DNA of 64,000 nt from Rhynchopus sp. YZ270_cl-10 (Eukaryota; Euglenozoa; Diplonemea; Diplonemida; Diplonemidae), in contig OZ037874.1 in assembly GCA_964035575.1 (NCBI GenBank), forward strand, positions 1,116,001-1,180,000. Direction: 5' to 3'. The translations under genes were made by a program, and so were the position numbers. Under the pieces are notes generated by a model. It was not told the DNA's origin. It saw only the letters and a program-made list of their open reading frames with translations, and did no database searches. Below, piece by piece: positions 42,201 to 52,426 of this stretch; the stretch's first letter is position 1, and each line of letters begins with the position of its first letter.

Positions 42201-42487
42201 TTGTGCGAGAACAAAATGGGATGGAGGCGCTGCCTGCGCCGGTGGGGCGGTGGGTTTTGCGGCATGACATCGTTGTTTCGCCTGCGGTGCTGCGTTCTAG
42301 TGGGGGTGATGGAGAGTCGAACCGCACCCTCGTCAGTCTTCTCTTTGCCCTCAAGCAGGCAGTAGCCTGCCATGATATGCTGTCAAATTCATCCCTGGTG
42401 GACCCAGCATTGGCAGAGGAGGTAGCATGCAATATAGATCTCATCCTCAGACTGCACACCGTCCTGGTGGAGCTGTGTGCGTCGTGA
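39218..42487 (+). CDS. Large unknown protein with coiled coils
   Basis: 1089 residues from ATG 39218; the frame extends a few codons upstream only through non-ATG codons. The N-terminal 250 residues are His/Thr/Ser/Pro-rich and probably disordered. Residues about 270-400 look helical and coiled-coil forming (ERVGVASEYGG..., then LDAERSALLSDLDELQREL). A Ser-rich linker (about 550-620, NKKRRSRSSAPPSR) is followed by helical sequence, a run of 12 Gly near 775-790 and a second coiled coil (about 870-930, RVRLLDAERRDLHCLRDRK). No membrane helix or catalytic motif is recognised. It could be a cytoskeletal or scaffold protein. The intact length and balanced codon use argue for a real gene. It lies between two other large genes of the same strand. 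Confidence 0.7.
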   Translation: MIEHDPDAAWGLDNPLDTHDLNAHTTSSSTALMPHTTLPSSPPGQDHRDDVTHSSPPASDAEYCVQVSSDGHDSDTLSLPPPPLPVAGTHPHNPTHLPHATKHTPSAFTASRQHSNTQEHRGDTLQHRHTHDPTYGAQYEPAFAISPRHITTGSALVGSDVPNWAVVGYPADRDYYQDDDHTTFASRQQSAPYGGRSLEPQQTAPHSLRGSQHHPLPQHSIVPYQAVSHDTDVQHGVPEAYLATSRSISPHPVEVNPRDSLGCMMADFKGGSVVGAAHTALQAEIARLSERVGVASEYGGAVAEQEGYLQARIRTLDAERSALLSDLDELQRELDGEEDEEDLPEVSSDTPPAAASLIHLAEELTVLEETLRSLEDAALLFGDNDNVHPLQWAIDTAERVVKAFRVDSAHSIGSAGFPSTEDTFRTSATGPFMVTPSRFYKVLFHLLSTETNQTDTVFDELSSNLAAMTASDGVDIFSHFHSSKSIPGYDARHAEVRVALAYISREVALDALLYDSNQARGLSDEETMVLYITQMDRMRFRELFRTNSNNTNKKRRSRSSAPPSRLSGGMTYRSVTALHRDASQSSTSSISMSSLQHPSVSPRRRHQSPSMSNRGESPNRKKTYCVGTEVVTSILDGLNRAVAEVYLGLSHEDDGVGYEVQAEGLGKAAKEVLSRWGKTVLVLLRIALRDEAGLRGQQRSKREEDTQMTHNRFALQRHSTIKLAEKIETALPREVVTLTNPSVQNSNTTHSSESIPVTRAPVFLASLVEGGGGGGGGGGGGVYDAVLPPMSCLSDVVNYSEVLVPSGVQHCVGGVVSGVLASGLMENGGKVLQKIATTVLEKGEGGDGVAIRKRYDCLLTAAVKRNVEERVRLLDAERRDLHCLRDRKQAALTQHHAAAKLSSSHHTALTLERKHLEATLRKLSALNTIISDPPKRVFGYEWGGGFDMAMMLLKGAVVSFGDVTDLAYIGNVHGSVARKNAAEGVAAPLSVVVSFVREQNGMEALPAPVGRWVLRHDIVVSPAVLRSSGGDGESNRTLVSLLFALKQAVACHDMLSNSSLVDPALAEEVACNIDLILRLHTVLVELCAS

Positions 42488-43294
42488 GGTGATGAGGGGT
42501 CAGTTTCTAGGGTCATTAGGTTTCCTTGTTATGCTGTTGTAGGCCGCAAGGGAAAATTAAAAAAAGAGGGGAAAGGAGAGTGGGATGTGACGGTGGGGGG
42601 TCATCATTTCATTTGTTTATAAAAACAAAAAATAGGTAACCCTATAAGCTAGAGTGGGAGAGAGAGTGGGAGAGTGTGGAGAGGGGTATTACAAAAAAAA
42701 GTAGATAATAATGGGGTGTGATTTTCCTAAAAAAAAAATGATAGGCGAAAACCCCCTATTCAAAGAATAAGAATAAGAAAAAAGAAAAAACGAGCTGATT
42801 TTCGCTCCCCTGACTATATTTTTCCACGAGAAATACAGTCGAAAAAAGCTCATAACCATTGTACACCACATTAGAAGAATATAGTTTAGATCTGTGATTT
42901 AAAAAAGCAAAAAAAAAAAGTTTTTCCTCAATTTTTTGAAATACATTTCCTCCTCCCTCCCTCCCCTCCCCCTCTTCCCCCCCCCTCCACCACCAACCCA
43001 CAGAAACAAAAAAACCTCATTTTTTTTTTTTTTCAAAAAAAAAAAAATGACACACATTGCGTAAGCAAAACCCCCCTCTACACTATAATACCCCTCTCCC
43101 ATCTTCCCCTTCCTTTTCCACAAAAAAAAAAAAGCTTTGGACAAAGCTTCGGGACTCACCTCGGCTGACATCGTGGGTCAGTCGGTAAAACAATAACTGC
43201 CTTTACCACCCCCTCCCCCTTCTCCTTCTTCCCCCTCTTTTTTTTTCCCCTCTTCCCCTGACCTAAGAGAGCTCTTCTTTGGCTTTTTTATTCA
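42488..43294. other. Spacer
   Basis: A/T- and C-rich with one ATCGTRR-loop hairpin (43161-43184). No gene recognised. Confidence 0.4.
43161..43184 (+). repeat. ATCGTRR-loop hairpin, copy 2
   Basis: CTGAC (43165-43169) pairs perfectly with GTCAG (43177-43181) around loop ATCGTGG. It lies 114 nt before the kinase gene start. Confidence 0.5.
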
Positions 43295-46200
43295 ATGATT
43301 CATAGTAACCATGAAGTTGTGGAGATCCTGGATAATCTATTAAAAAGAACTCATGAAGTATATCAGCTATTAGAACCGGGGGAGGAGCATAAGGAAGGGA
43401 CCGCCTTTGTCGCAACGCAGGTTATCCTTGCGAGAATGGCGATTCGGGTTGGATGTGGGGAGGTGGACGCACGGTGCGGGGCGGGATCTACACTTTCCGC
43501 AGACTTTGTGACGCAGTGGGAGAACGTAAAGAACTGTTTGTTGCGTATTGCGAATTCTGACCATCATCGGGGGTGCCCTGCAGGTTTTGGATGCCTTCTC
43601 CGAGATTGTCAGAGGGAGGGCCCTACTTCCCTCAAATTTGCAGAAATGATGCAGGTCCTTTCCGAGCTTGCGTTTACCCCAGCCCCGGTTCAACCCTTCC
43701 CCCTGCTCGACCGATATGCATCTTGGATGACCTCTGCTGAGTTGGATGAATCGCGAGCCTTCGAGCTTGCAGAGCTTTCTTCATTGCCAAACAGCCCAGG
43801 GGGTGTAGTCTCATTTGGGGAAGTGCCTGGAATGGGATGGGAGGCGGATTTTAAAGCATACTTTTTGAAGCGGTCGAAGGTTCTTACCTTTGTAGCAGTG
43901 GTTGGTGGGGTAGCTAGCATTTCGGTTGCTGCGGGGGTTGCTGCGTTTAACAAATCCTGGTGGGATACCGTGTTTCTATGGGTCTTCGTGGTGCTGCTTT
44001 CGCTGACCCATCTGCTGTCTCGACTGCCGTCATTGTACGTCTCTTTGGCGTTGGTCTCTTTCGCTCCTTTTGCGGGAACCGCTGCAGTAATCATGGTACC
44101 TTCGCTGCTTCTGCTGTACGCTGCGTGCCCACGACATATCTTACGCTGGGTCTCCATAGTAGTGTGGATAGGCTCTGCAGTGGGGCGAGGGTTCGCGATA
44201 GAATATGAAACACTATTAGTTCCATTGGCATGTGTTGCATTGTTGGGTGAACTTCAGGTGCAAGCAGTAGCGCCGGTCATCAAATATGAATTGGCGGCTT
44301 GCATGAAGAAACAGCAGAAAGGGGCGCAGTATGGTCCGATGGTGAAACGGTTGTTAGCCTCATTCGATTTTCAGCAGGCAAAATCGTTGTCAAAAATGCA
44401 GCATAAAATTGCGACTGAAGCTGCGTGCATTCAATCAAACATTCAGGTCCTTCAACGAAGGGTAGATTTGAAAACGGATGTCTCCAGTAGGGTTGCGGTC
44501 ATTGCCGAATGCTGTTCGCATATTGCAGAACTATCGGGAGGCACCGTTCAGGCGGAGGAAGAGCCAAGCATACCTCATCACGATGTGATGATCAACCCGC
44601 TGCAAAGGGATATCGGCACGCTCTCCGGGAATAACACCACAACCAACACCACGCTGCACGAAGACACTCCACAGGGAAGCGTCAAAGGGGATGACGAAGA
44701 AAGCCCCACACTCCTCCCACCAGGGATCGGCGGTCTCGAGGTTTTGGTCCGAGCCAATCAAGGGGTCCAACAAGCCAAGCATGGGCGAGAACAGCAACAA
44801 CAACAACAACAACAACAACACCAACAACACACCGGCGAACGCTCCACACAAAACTCCATGATATCGCACAAAAGCGAAAGCAGCCACACCACCCCGGTTC
44901 TCGAATACCTTTCAACCGACGCATTGAAACGGCTTTACGTGAAATGTGGTGAAGAGGAAATACCTTATGCCTCAGAAATCGCTGAGGTTCTAAGGGAGGA
45001 CCCCGCCATCCGCAGGGTTATGAGCCTCCAGGAACAGACCCCTGCACAGGCTGCGCTGGAGAAGGCAGTATCGAAGGCGCTCACCGCGTTGGACATGGCA
45101 GGGTATACTGAATACTCCCTAGAGGAATTTCAGGAGCTTTTTAAAGATGTCGGGAGAAAGCCGGTCACAATCCGCGCTAGGTCTCGAAGCAGGACAAACA
45201 AATTGAATGTCAAATCTGGATCGCACGCAAACGGCGTGGTTGCCTCCCCTTCTTTGCAACACCCCACCGCCACCACAGCGAAGGCAGCACGAACAGAACT
45301 GCTCTTCGGAACGGTAGGGAAATTGAAAAAGGCAAGAACCCCTACAACCTCAGAGCTTGGCGCCCATTTGGGTGTGGTAATTGTAGAGCTGGTCGACAAA
45401 AAGCTGGGCAAGGTTTTGGCATGGAACCAATATATGCAGACAAACTGCTACCTCCTCCAGGAAGAGGTCTTGGGAATGGCGTTTCAGACACTCCTGACGA
45501 CACAACGCGATCTGACAACCGTTACCGCAGCCACTGTATCGGCTATCGAAGGGTCCGCAGTCGACCCTTTCACACTCTCATTTGCGAGGGGTGTTGGGGA
45601 GAAGGTGAAGTTCCGTGTCAGCGCTGCAGCTGTCTATGCTGGGGGAGGTGCGCATGTATCGCACACACGGAGGGGTGGTGTTAAGGAGGAAGTGGCGGGG
45701 ATCACGCTGCTGTGTACTGTGGTGGCCCCAGAGCGGTTTGAGAGTCAGACAAAGTTGAATGTGTTTGGTTGGTTTCTGGATCAGCTGCAGAGGCCGCTGG
45801 AGACCACAAAGCGGTATGTAACGAAGCACCGGCAGGCGTTGCTCGCAGAGGGTGGGTGTACAAAGGAGGAGACAATAGTCTTCGCAGACGTGCTCGCGGA
45901 ACACACAAAGCGGCTGCTCGAAATCACGCGGCAGATCAAGCCGCTGACACAGCTGACGGTGTTCCACCATCCGATGGACCTGCAGGCGACGTTCTCGAAG
46001 CTGCTTGCAGACCACGAAGCGCTGTCCTCAGCGAAGGGTGTGTTCTTGGAGCTGGTCTATGACGACGACCTGCCGTCTGCGGTATGAAGAAGTGGAGGAG
46101 GAAGGGAGGAATTTATATTTTTCCAAGAAAAATTTCCTAAATTGGCGGTCGAAAAAAAGACTAATTTTATGTTGAAGGAAACGCGGATTTCATTGTGTTG

Positions 46201-48563
46201 TGTTGCAGATTGCATACCAATCAAACGTTTTATATTTTGACGAAACCTACTCCTCTGAGAATTCTTGGGGTTTTACATTTATGTTTAAGTTTATGGGGTT
46301 CATAACTGCCCCAAGCACATCACAACCACCCCACCACACACACAGGTCTACGTAGACACCGAGAAGCTCCCCGAGGCCGTCTCCTACCTCGTGTACTACG
46401 CCATCGAGCACAGCTACGAGGCCGGCACCGTCACACTCAGCATCGCAGGGGAGCACGAGGACCCGCAGAGCTGTGGGTCGCTGATCTTCTCTGTGTGCGA
46501 CAACGGGATGGGGATGCAGGTATGCCCCCCCTCGACAGATCTTTTAGGGGGTTTTAGGGGGTACCACTGGCCGAATAGATTTTTTTTGGGGCGCTTTTTG
46601 GGTGATTAGACTAATTTAGTGGCTGTTTTGGAGAAAATAGCCACTAAAAAAAACCCAATTTTTCCATCAATTCCATTATAGAATAGGCCCCCCTAGCACT
46701 CAAAAATCGCATTTCACCTACACCCGCAACCCATATATCACCCCACACCTCTCCACATCAACAAACTCCCTCATCCCCTTCTCCCCTTCTCCCCCCCAAC
46801 AGAAAGACAAGCTGAATACCATATTCCAGCCCCGCCAGCTGTGGGACACCACCGCCGCGCACTTGACAGAGGCAAACCCCTCGAGCAACACCGACTGGGA
46901 CCTGGGACTGTGCTCGGTCAAGATCGTGGTTGAGGAGATGGGCGGGATTCTGTCGGCTGACTCTACACCACAGGTGGGTACGGAGTTCACGATCTCTTTA
47001 CCACTGGTAACTGGGGACGAAGATGCGCAAGAATTCGAAGAGGATTGGGGCGAACGCAACCAAGGCAAGCCCTTAGGGAAGCAGTACAGCTGCCTCGTCA
47101 TGGAGAAGAACCGGGTCCTCCGCAGTGCGATCTGCAACTACTTCTGGATGAGTCAGTACGCTGTGATGCTGGCAAGGAGTACCTCTGAGGTCATTGACAA
47201 CCTCTCCAAGGCAGAGGTCCTGCTGTTTTCGCTTCAACCAGCCGACATTCCCGCATTTAACGAGATTGTCAGAATTGCAGGCAACTATCCGGACCTCGAA
47301 GTGATTTTGGTCGTCCCATCTGATATGGCGGCCCGTCTCCCTCAAGGAATCCAAGAATCTATTGACGGGGAATCTGGGAAAGACCGCTTTCATCTTTTGG
47401 TCAAACCCTTCGGGTTTCATCAACTCACGGACATCCTTACCCTTATCTCCGAACGGCAGCAGGTTAAAGAGACATTCAAACAGGACATCGCGAATATCAG
47501 AAAGGCGCTAAACGAACGCTCTCTCCCATGGACACGTGGTGCCCTTCTTGGGTGCGGGACATATGGGAAGGTGTACGAAGCGAAGCAAAAATCTGGTGGT
47601 GTAGTTGCCGTCAAAATCTGTTCCGTAACGGACAACGCACAGGTAAAGAAGATCATTAAGGAGATCTCTGTCATGTCCATGCTGCAGCATCCGCACATCA
47701 TCCACTACTTTTACTGTGAAAAGACTGGAAACGAGCTGCATCTGTTCATGGAGTACGCTAGAGGGGGCTCGCTTGCGGCAAAGATAAAGGAATGCCACCC
47801 CCTTGAAATGACGCAGATTGTTGGCTATGTGTCTGACATCCGCAGCGGCCTCGAATTTCTTCATAGCAAAGGGGTGGTTCACCGCGACCTGAAACCTGCC
47901 AACATCCTTCTCGGCGAGAAGAATGAATGCAAAATCGCGGACTTCGGCTGCGCCCTCTCCACTAACAGCAACTTCACCCCCGACTTCAGCACTAACGGTA
48001 CCGTCCTCTATATGGCCCCCGAGGTGCTGCGAGGACTGAAACACGACTGGAGGGTTGACATCTGGTCCTTCGGCTGCATTTTGATGGAGCTAGTCTCCGG
48101 AGACCTACCGTTCAAACACATAGGCGGGATGATGCAGGTCATGAAGGCGAATTTAGCCTCCGAAATAATAGACCCTGACGTAGGCGATGTAGACGCAGTG
48201 TACAGAGGCTCCACCAACGCGCACGACGTCGTTTCGGTGTGCTGTCGTACTGTAGCGGAGAACAGACCGTCTGCGGCGGGGCTCGCGGCACACCCGATCT
48301 TCCCTGTACAAACCAGTATGTTGTGGTCTGAACACGACGATTCTGATGCATCCTCAGGGTGTAGTGCGGGTGATGCTCCGGGGCCTCCCCCTGCAGTGTT
48401 CGGTGGCGCACCTAAGCCTCCCCTCCCAACTGTCGCGGCGCAGCCAGCAGCCTCGGGTGGCATGTTCCCATTCTACAACCCGGTGGACACCACTACCGCA
48501 CCGCAGCAGAGCAACGACACACACTGCGATCCACAAAGCTCCATGGGGAGTGGGTCCGATTAA
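43295..48563 (+). CDS. Membrane sensor: PAS, degenerate histidine kinase and receiver, fused to an intact Ser/Thr kinase (three exons)
   Basis: Exons 43295-46081, 46346-46519 and 46803-48563 all join in phase 0, giving 1573 residues. Order: cytosolic N-terminus; about five membrane helices (193-316); Gln run (near 500); PAS-like domain (690-800, VIVELVDKKLGKVLAWN); helical dimerisation region (815-915); GHKL ATPase fold (930-1075, with DNGMGM and DLGLCSVKIVVEEMGG); receiver-like domain (1083-1203, ending LVKPFGF); protein kinase (1230-1487) with GCGTYGKV, VAVK, HRDLKPAN, DFG and APE all present, closest in style to STE11/MAP3K kinases. The expected phospho-His is replaced (LDQLQRPL where SHELRTPL is usual), the N-box Asn is missing (LVYYAIEH), and the receiver lacks the acidic pocket and phospho-Asp (LLFSLQP). 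So signalling should run through the Ser/Thr kinase. Confidence 0.85.
46082..46345 (+). other. Intron 1 of the sensor kinase gene
   Basis: 264 bp, from GTATGAAG to CACACACACAG. Translation through it would end at once (TGA within the donor), while splicing joins the dimerisation region to the N-box of the ATPase domain in frame. Confidence 0.85.
46520..46802 (+). other. Intron 2 of the sensor kinase gene
   Basis: 283 bp, from GTATGCCC to a C-rich tract ending CCCAACAG. It separates the DNGMGM motif from the rest of the ATPase domain, and the joined frame continues the fold. Confidence 0.85.
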
Positions 48564-49070
48564 AGGGTTATTCCTTTCTCTCTCCTTGGAAAACAAAAAG
48601 AGAGAAGAATAATCGGAAAAAGGCAAAAAAAAGGGCAGGGGGAAAAGAACAAAGGTGAGTTTCGTGCGGATAATATTTGAGAGGTTTCTAGTGGAGGGGG
48701 GCTTTAAAAAAAAATGTCATGATGGTGTGGTTTTGTGCTTTTTTTTTGCTGTCAAGGAAATGCTGAATGTTTTTTTCTGTTGCCTCATGAAATGAAGGAA
48801 TAGAGAAACAACGCATTTTGAACACACTTTGCGCGGTTCTGGGGACCGCACTGCAGAGCCACACCTCACCAAACAGATTGAGGTGCGTTTTTCACCACTT
48901 TCGGTAGGTGTTGCCCAACTGATTTTTTTTGTCCTGGTAGCTTTCGCCAAATACCACCAAACTCGGATCAACAATCAGGTGGGTTATTGTTATAGCATGG
49001 AGAACGCTAATGAGGGGATAGGGGTGAATATGCAATATAGAGAGAGTACACGATGGGTTTGTGTTTGGGG
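48564..49070. other. Spacer
   Basis: 3' flank of the kinase gene. No gene recognised. Confidence 0.4.
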
Positions 49071-49184
49071 TAATGGTGGCAGTATTGTGATGGGAGCCCA
49101 TTGGAATACACAAAATACATCAAAATACACGTGTATTTTGATGTATTTTGTGTATTCCAATGGGCTCCCATACTGCCACCATTA
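49071..49184. mobile_element. Near-perfect palindromic MITE, copy 2
   Basis: Element 49073-49182 (110 bp), flanked by TA; ends and arms match the copy at 30471-30591, with the centre CACGTG here. The interior differs by a few bases and an 11-bp length difference. Confidence 0.8.
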
Positions 49185-49596
49185 GTTTGGGGGTGTGGGA
49201 AAGGGTAGAGGAAGGGAAAGGGGGAGGAATGATATAGTTACCCAAATCAAGTCATATATCGGTCATTTTCGGGTGTCCACCTGGTACACCGGTCATGTAC
49301 CTAATACTGTCAACGGGAGGGTTGTATTTCAAGTCAACGGACAACGAGGTATAACCCAACTTCCAGTTTTTGAAATGAAAGGGTTACTAAAAGCGAGGCA
49401 AACCTCTTTTCTTTTCTCGTCTCGAAGTGTGTGCGGTCAATTTTATTCCTCCCAAATGGTGTGGCTCAAAACCCCCCATTTTTGTACAAAAAAGTACAAA
49501 AAAAAAAAAAAAAAAAAAAAGCACTTTATTTTGGCGTGAGCGACACCATCCCAATTATTGTTTGAAAGGTGACTTCACTTTTATTTTGTGCTTTCA

Positions 49597-49627
49597 TCCG
49601 GATGGCTGGCATCGTACGTCAGTCGGA
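49597..49627 (+). repeat. ATCGTRR-loop hairpin, copy 3
   Basis: TCCG (49597-49600) with CGGA (49624-49627), CTGGC (49606-49610) with GTCAG (49618-49622, one G-T pair), loop ATCGTAC. Confidence 0.55.
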
Positions 49628-49955
49628 GGTGCTTGCATTAACAACTTCACTATTCTTTCTTTGTGTGCACATTCGTTGAAATGTCCTGTATAATCACCTT
49701 TTTCCACAACTCCTCTTTTCATCCTTGTACGTGCCGCTACTCGGCATGCTGACCACCACAGGGCCTTCGATTTTTCGATTTTATTTCGGGATATGTTGTT
49801 GTAATCTACGTATTTTCCTTTCGATTCAGTTTTGTAACGCAGTTTGGTTCAAATAGAAACTAATTATTTCCAAAAATTGGAGCCCTTTTTTTGGGCACAT
49901 TTCATCTTTCGAGGTGTATTCCAGCGCAAAGCGAAGCAATCTTTTTTCTTTTCGA

Positions 49956-49995
49956 AAAGATGTGTGTCCATGAGAGTCACATTCATCTTTCAAGT
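49956..49995 (+). repeat. Hairpin element with 7-bp outer helix
   Basis: AAAGATG (49956-49962) pairs perfectly with CATCTTT (49984-49990), TGTG (49963-49966) with CACA (49978-49981), apex ATGAGAG, tail CAAGTC. This copy has the strongest outer helix. Confidence 0.6.
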
Positions 49996-50047
49996 CTTCT
50001 TTCTTTTCGGCAAACCCGTAAACCCCGCAAACCCGCAAACTTCAGTG

Positions 50048-50090
50048 CCTGCGTCCGCCGATGAACGGTGAGGCGTTTGCACTTTCAATT
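50048..50090 (+). repeat. Third hairpin type, AGTGC/GCACT
   Basis: AGTGC with GCACT, GCGTC with GGCGT and CCG with CGG can stack around ATGAA; followed by TTCAATTT. A close copy lies at about 23915-23955 with the same GATGAACGGTGAGGCGTTTG-like core, where the outer pairing is weaker. Confidence 0.4.
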
Positions 50091-50153
50091 TCCCTTTCTT
50101 CTGCTTACGTCTACAACTAACTTGGGGGGGGGAGGTGACTGTCAAAAAAATTT

Positions 50154-50556
50154 AACGCCCATTCTTTTGAAAATGTGTCAGTAGGGTAACCAGGGGGTAA
50201 TAACAAATATCTACTCCACTAATCGGGTCGAGAAAAAATGTCGTGAATTCAGAGAGGGTTGTCGTTCGGTTCAAAACGCACGTTTTGAAGCGATCTGAGC
50301 CTTTTTTGCACCTTCAAATGCGAGAATCCGTTTTTGAAAAAGTGACTTTTTGGCTGATGTTGACTGAGGGTGTGATATGACTATACCAGGTTGTAAAAAA
50401 ATAGGGTCGATAATTTTCGGATTGGAAAGAGCGGTCGCGAAAAAGCCCAAATAAGGCGTTTTCGTTTTCGTTTTTAAATTTTCTAATTTTTTAGATGCAC
50501 CCTGCAAGACACCCAAAAATACACCTGGAAACAGGGAAAAATACTCTGTTATTTAA
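50154..50556 (+). repeat. Direct repeat, first copy
   Basis: Nearly identical to 50685-51085; it starts at the inverted-repeat end and runs to CAGGGAAAAATACTCTGTTA. Confidence 0.85.
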
Positions 50557-50684
50557 AAAAAACGTGAAAATTTAAAGCACTAAAATTTTGTCCATTTTTC
50601 CGTATATCCCCCACCACAGCCCGGGATTGGCTCGGAAATGTCACAAAACGGCGAAAAACCCCCAAAGAAAAATACAAAATATAT

Positions 50685-51085
50685 AACGCCCATTCTTTTG
50701 AAAATGTGTCAGTAGGGTAACCAGGGGGTAATAACAAATATCTACTCCACTAATCGGGTCGAGAAAAAATGTCGTGAATTCAGAGAGGGTTGTCGTTCGG
50801 TTCAAAACGCACGTTTTGAAGCGATCTGAGCCTTTTTTGCACCTTCAAATGCGAGAATCCGTTTTTGAAAAAGTGACTTTTTGGCTGATGTTGACTGAGG
50901 GTGTGATATGACTATACCAGGTTGTAAAAAAATAGGGTCGATAATTTTCGGATTGGAAAGAGCGGTCGCGAAAAAGCCCAAATAAGGCGTTTTCGTTTTC
51001 GTTTTTAAATTTTCTAATTTTTTAGATGCACCCTGCAAGACACCCAAAAATACACCTGGAAACAGGGAAAAATACTCTGTTATTA
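50685..51085 (+). repeat. Direct repeat, second copy
   Basis: Nearly identical to 50154-50556. The 128 bp between the copies are unique. A duplicated element end or a solo insertion into a relative would both explain it. Confidence 0.85.
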
Positions 51086-51092
51086 AAAAAAA

Positions 51093-51217
51093 ATTTCTGG
51101 GGGGCTCCGCCCCCCAGACCCCCCGGCTCCGCTCGCCTTTGCGCTTCGCGCAAAGGCTTCGCTGCGCAGCGCCCGCACGCACCCACCCCGCTTCGCGGGG
51201 TGGGTGCGTGCGGGCGC
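51093..51217. repeat. Cluster of GC-rich perfect hairpins
   Basis: Successive palindromes: GGGGGGCTCCGCCCCCC, then GCCTTTGCGCTTCGCGCAAAGGC, described by its centre GCGCTTCGCGC, and the largest at 51169-51217 with a 22-bp perfect stem and a 5-nt CTTCG apex. The GC content contrasts sharply with the surrounding AT-rich DNA. Such CTTCG/CTCCG-tipped palindromes are common in organelle genomes of several algae; here they are in what seems nuclear repeat DNA. Confidence 0.75.
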
Positions 51218-51644
51218 AATCTGTCGCCGCTATCGGGTTGCGTTATCTGGCTCGTCCACGCATTCCTGTTGACCTCGCTACTTCCTTGAAATCCCAAAAA
51301 ATTCTGTGTGACGCAGCGGAAATGTAACCGGCTCGTCTCCGCATGTCTTGAGGCTTGTATGCACTTTTGTTGTGGACGATTGGGCGGGAGTATAGAGTGC
51401 GAATTGTAGTGGCAATCTTACCAGTACAGGTAAGTGAATAGAGAGAGGGTTCTGGGCTGAAAAGCAACGAACAAGTGGGGCGTTTTTGGAGGGGTAGCCC
51501 GGAGGAATGGTGGAGGTGTTACCCCACACATCATTGACCATGTTCTCTTCTGCCAACATGGGAAATGTGCGCGGAAAGTGCAGTCAGCCCCCTTCCACCA
51601 CACTGACTTTCATTTTGTGTGGGGTGATTTGGATCTATACGCTG

Positions 51645-51780
51645 TTTGGCCTGCCTGCGGCGTTGTGCCGAAGGTGCATGAAGACAGGGTCTGGGGGGAA
51701 AATTTTTGCTGTGTCACATTCCCTCGTGTGTGGGTCACTACTGAGGTAATGTGCCACTGCGTGGGTCTGGGTACCTGCGT
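51645..51780 (+). repeat. Segment shared with the Mutator-like element
   Basis: Around CTGCGGCGTTGTGC and GAAGACAGGGTCTGG this stretch matches the reverse complement of about 32030-32160. Reading frames are short in both, so it is probably decayed transposon coding sequence. Confidence 0.5.
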
Positions 51781-52426
51781 GCGCAAACCGGTGTATAAGT
51801 CCGGGGGCCCCAAAAATCGGACTTATACACAGACTCATGCACGGGAGGTGGTAGGTAGAGAAAAATCATGCAATGTATTCTTTTGTTTCATCCCTGACAC
51901 CAAGCTTGTAGAAGAAAAAATGAGCGCGGCTGATGCTGTCACAGTCGCAATGCCGGACTACCCATAGAACTTTTCCTGTGAAAGCAGCACCCCTGCGCCT
52001 TGCACCCAGTACAGCTTCGCAACGACCTCGCCGTAGTTGTGCAGAATGTGCACATCAACAACAGTGTCGTGTGTGGTGTGCAGGTCGTATGAGTGAACCA
52101 ATACTGTTTAGACTCTGTCACACTGTGCTATTTTGGGGTCGTCAGCCACATGGTTTGGTGAATTTTTATGAAGCGGTAGTGAAAGTTTTGTGAATATATC
52201 TTCCAAAATCTCGTTAGGCGTATATGAAGGCCTGTTTTCCATTATCCATACCCCCCTTTACTATTGCCACACCAGAAATATTTTTTTGAAATATTTTTGG
52301 GATTGAAATCAGCGGATCGAAATGAGTTAAATGCGGGGTCGTAGGCTCAAAAATTTGCATCTGTGGTTTATTAAGTGAACGAGGCCCAGAGTATACGCCT
52401 AATGAGATCTTGTCTGATATGTGAAT

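Larger units (their letters stand above)
49185..50145. other. Spacer with three hairpin elements
   Basis: No gene recognised. It holds an ATCGTRR-loop hairpin (49597-49627), an AGATG-type hairpin (49956-49995) and a possible third type at 50048-50090, plus a spacer repeat near 49270-49350 (GGTGTCCACCTGGTACACCG). Confidence 0.4.
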
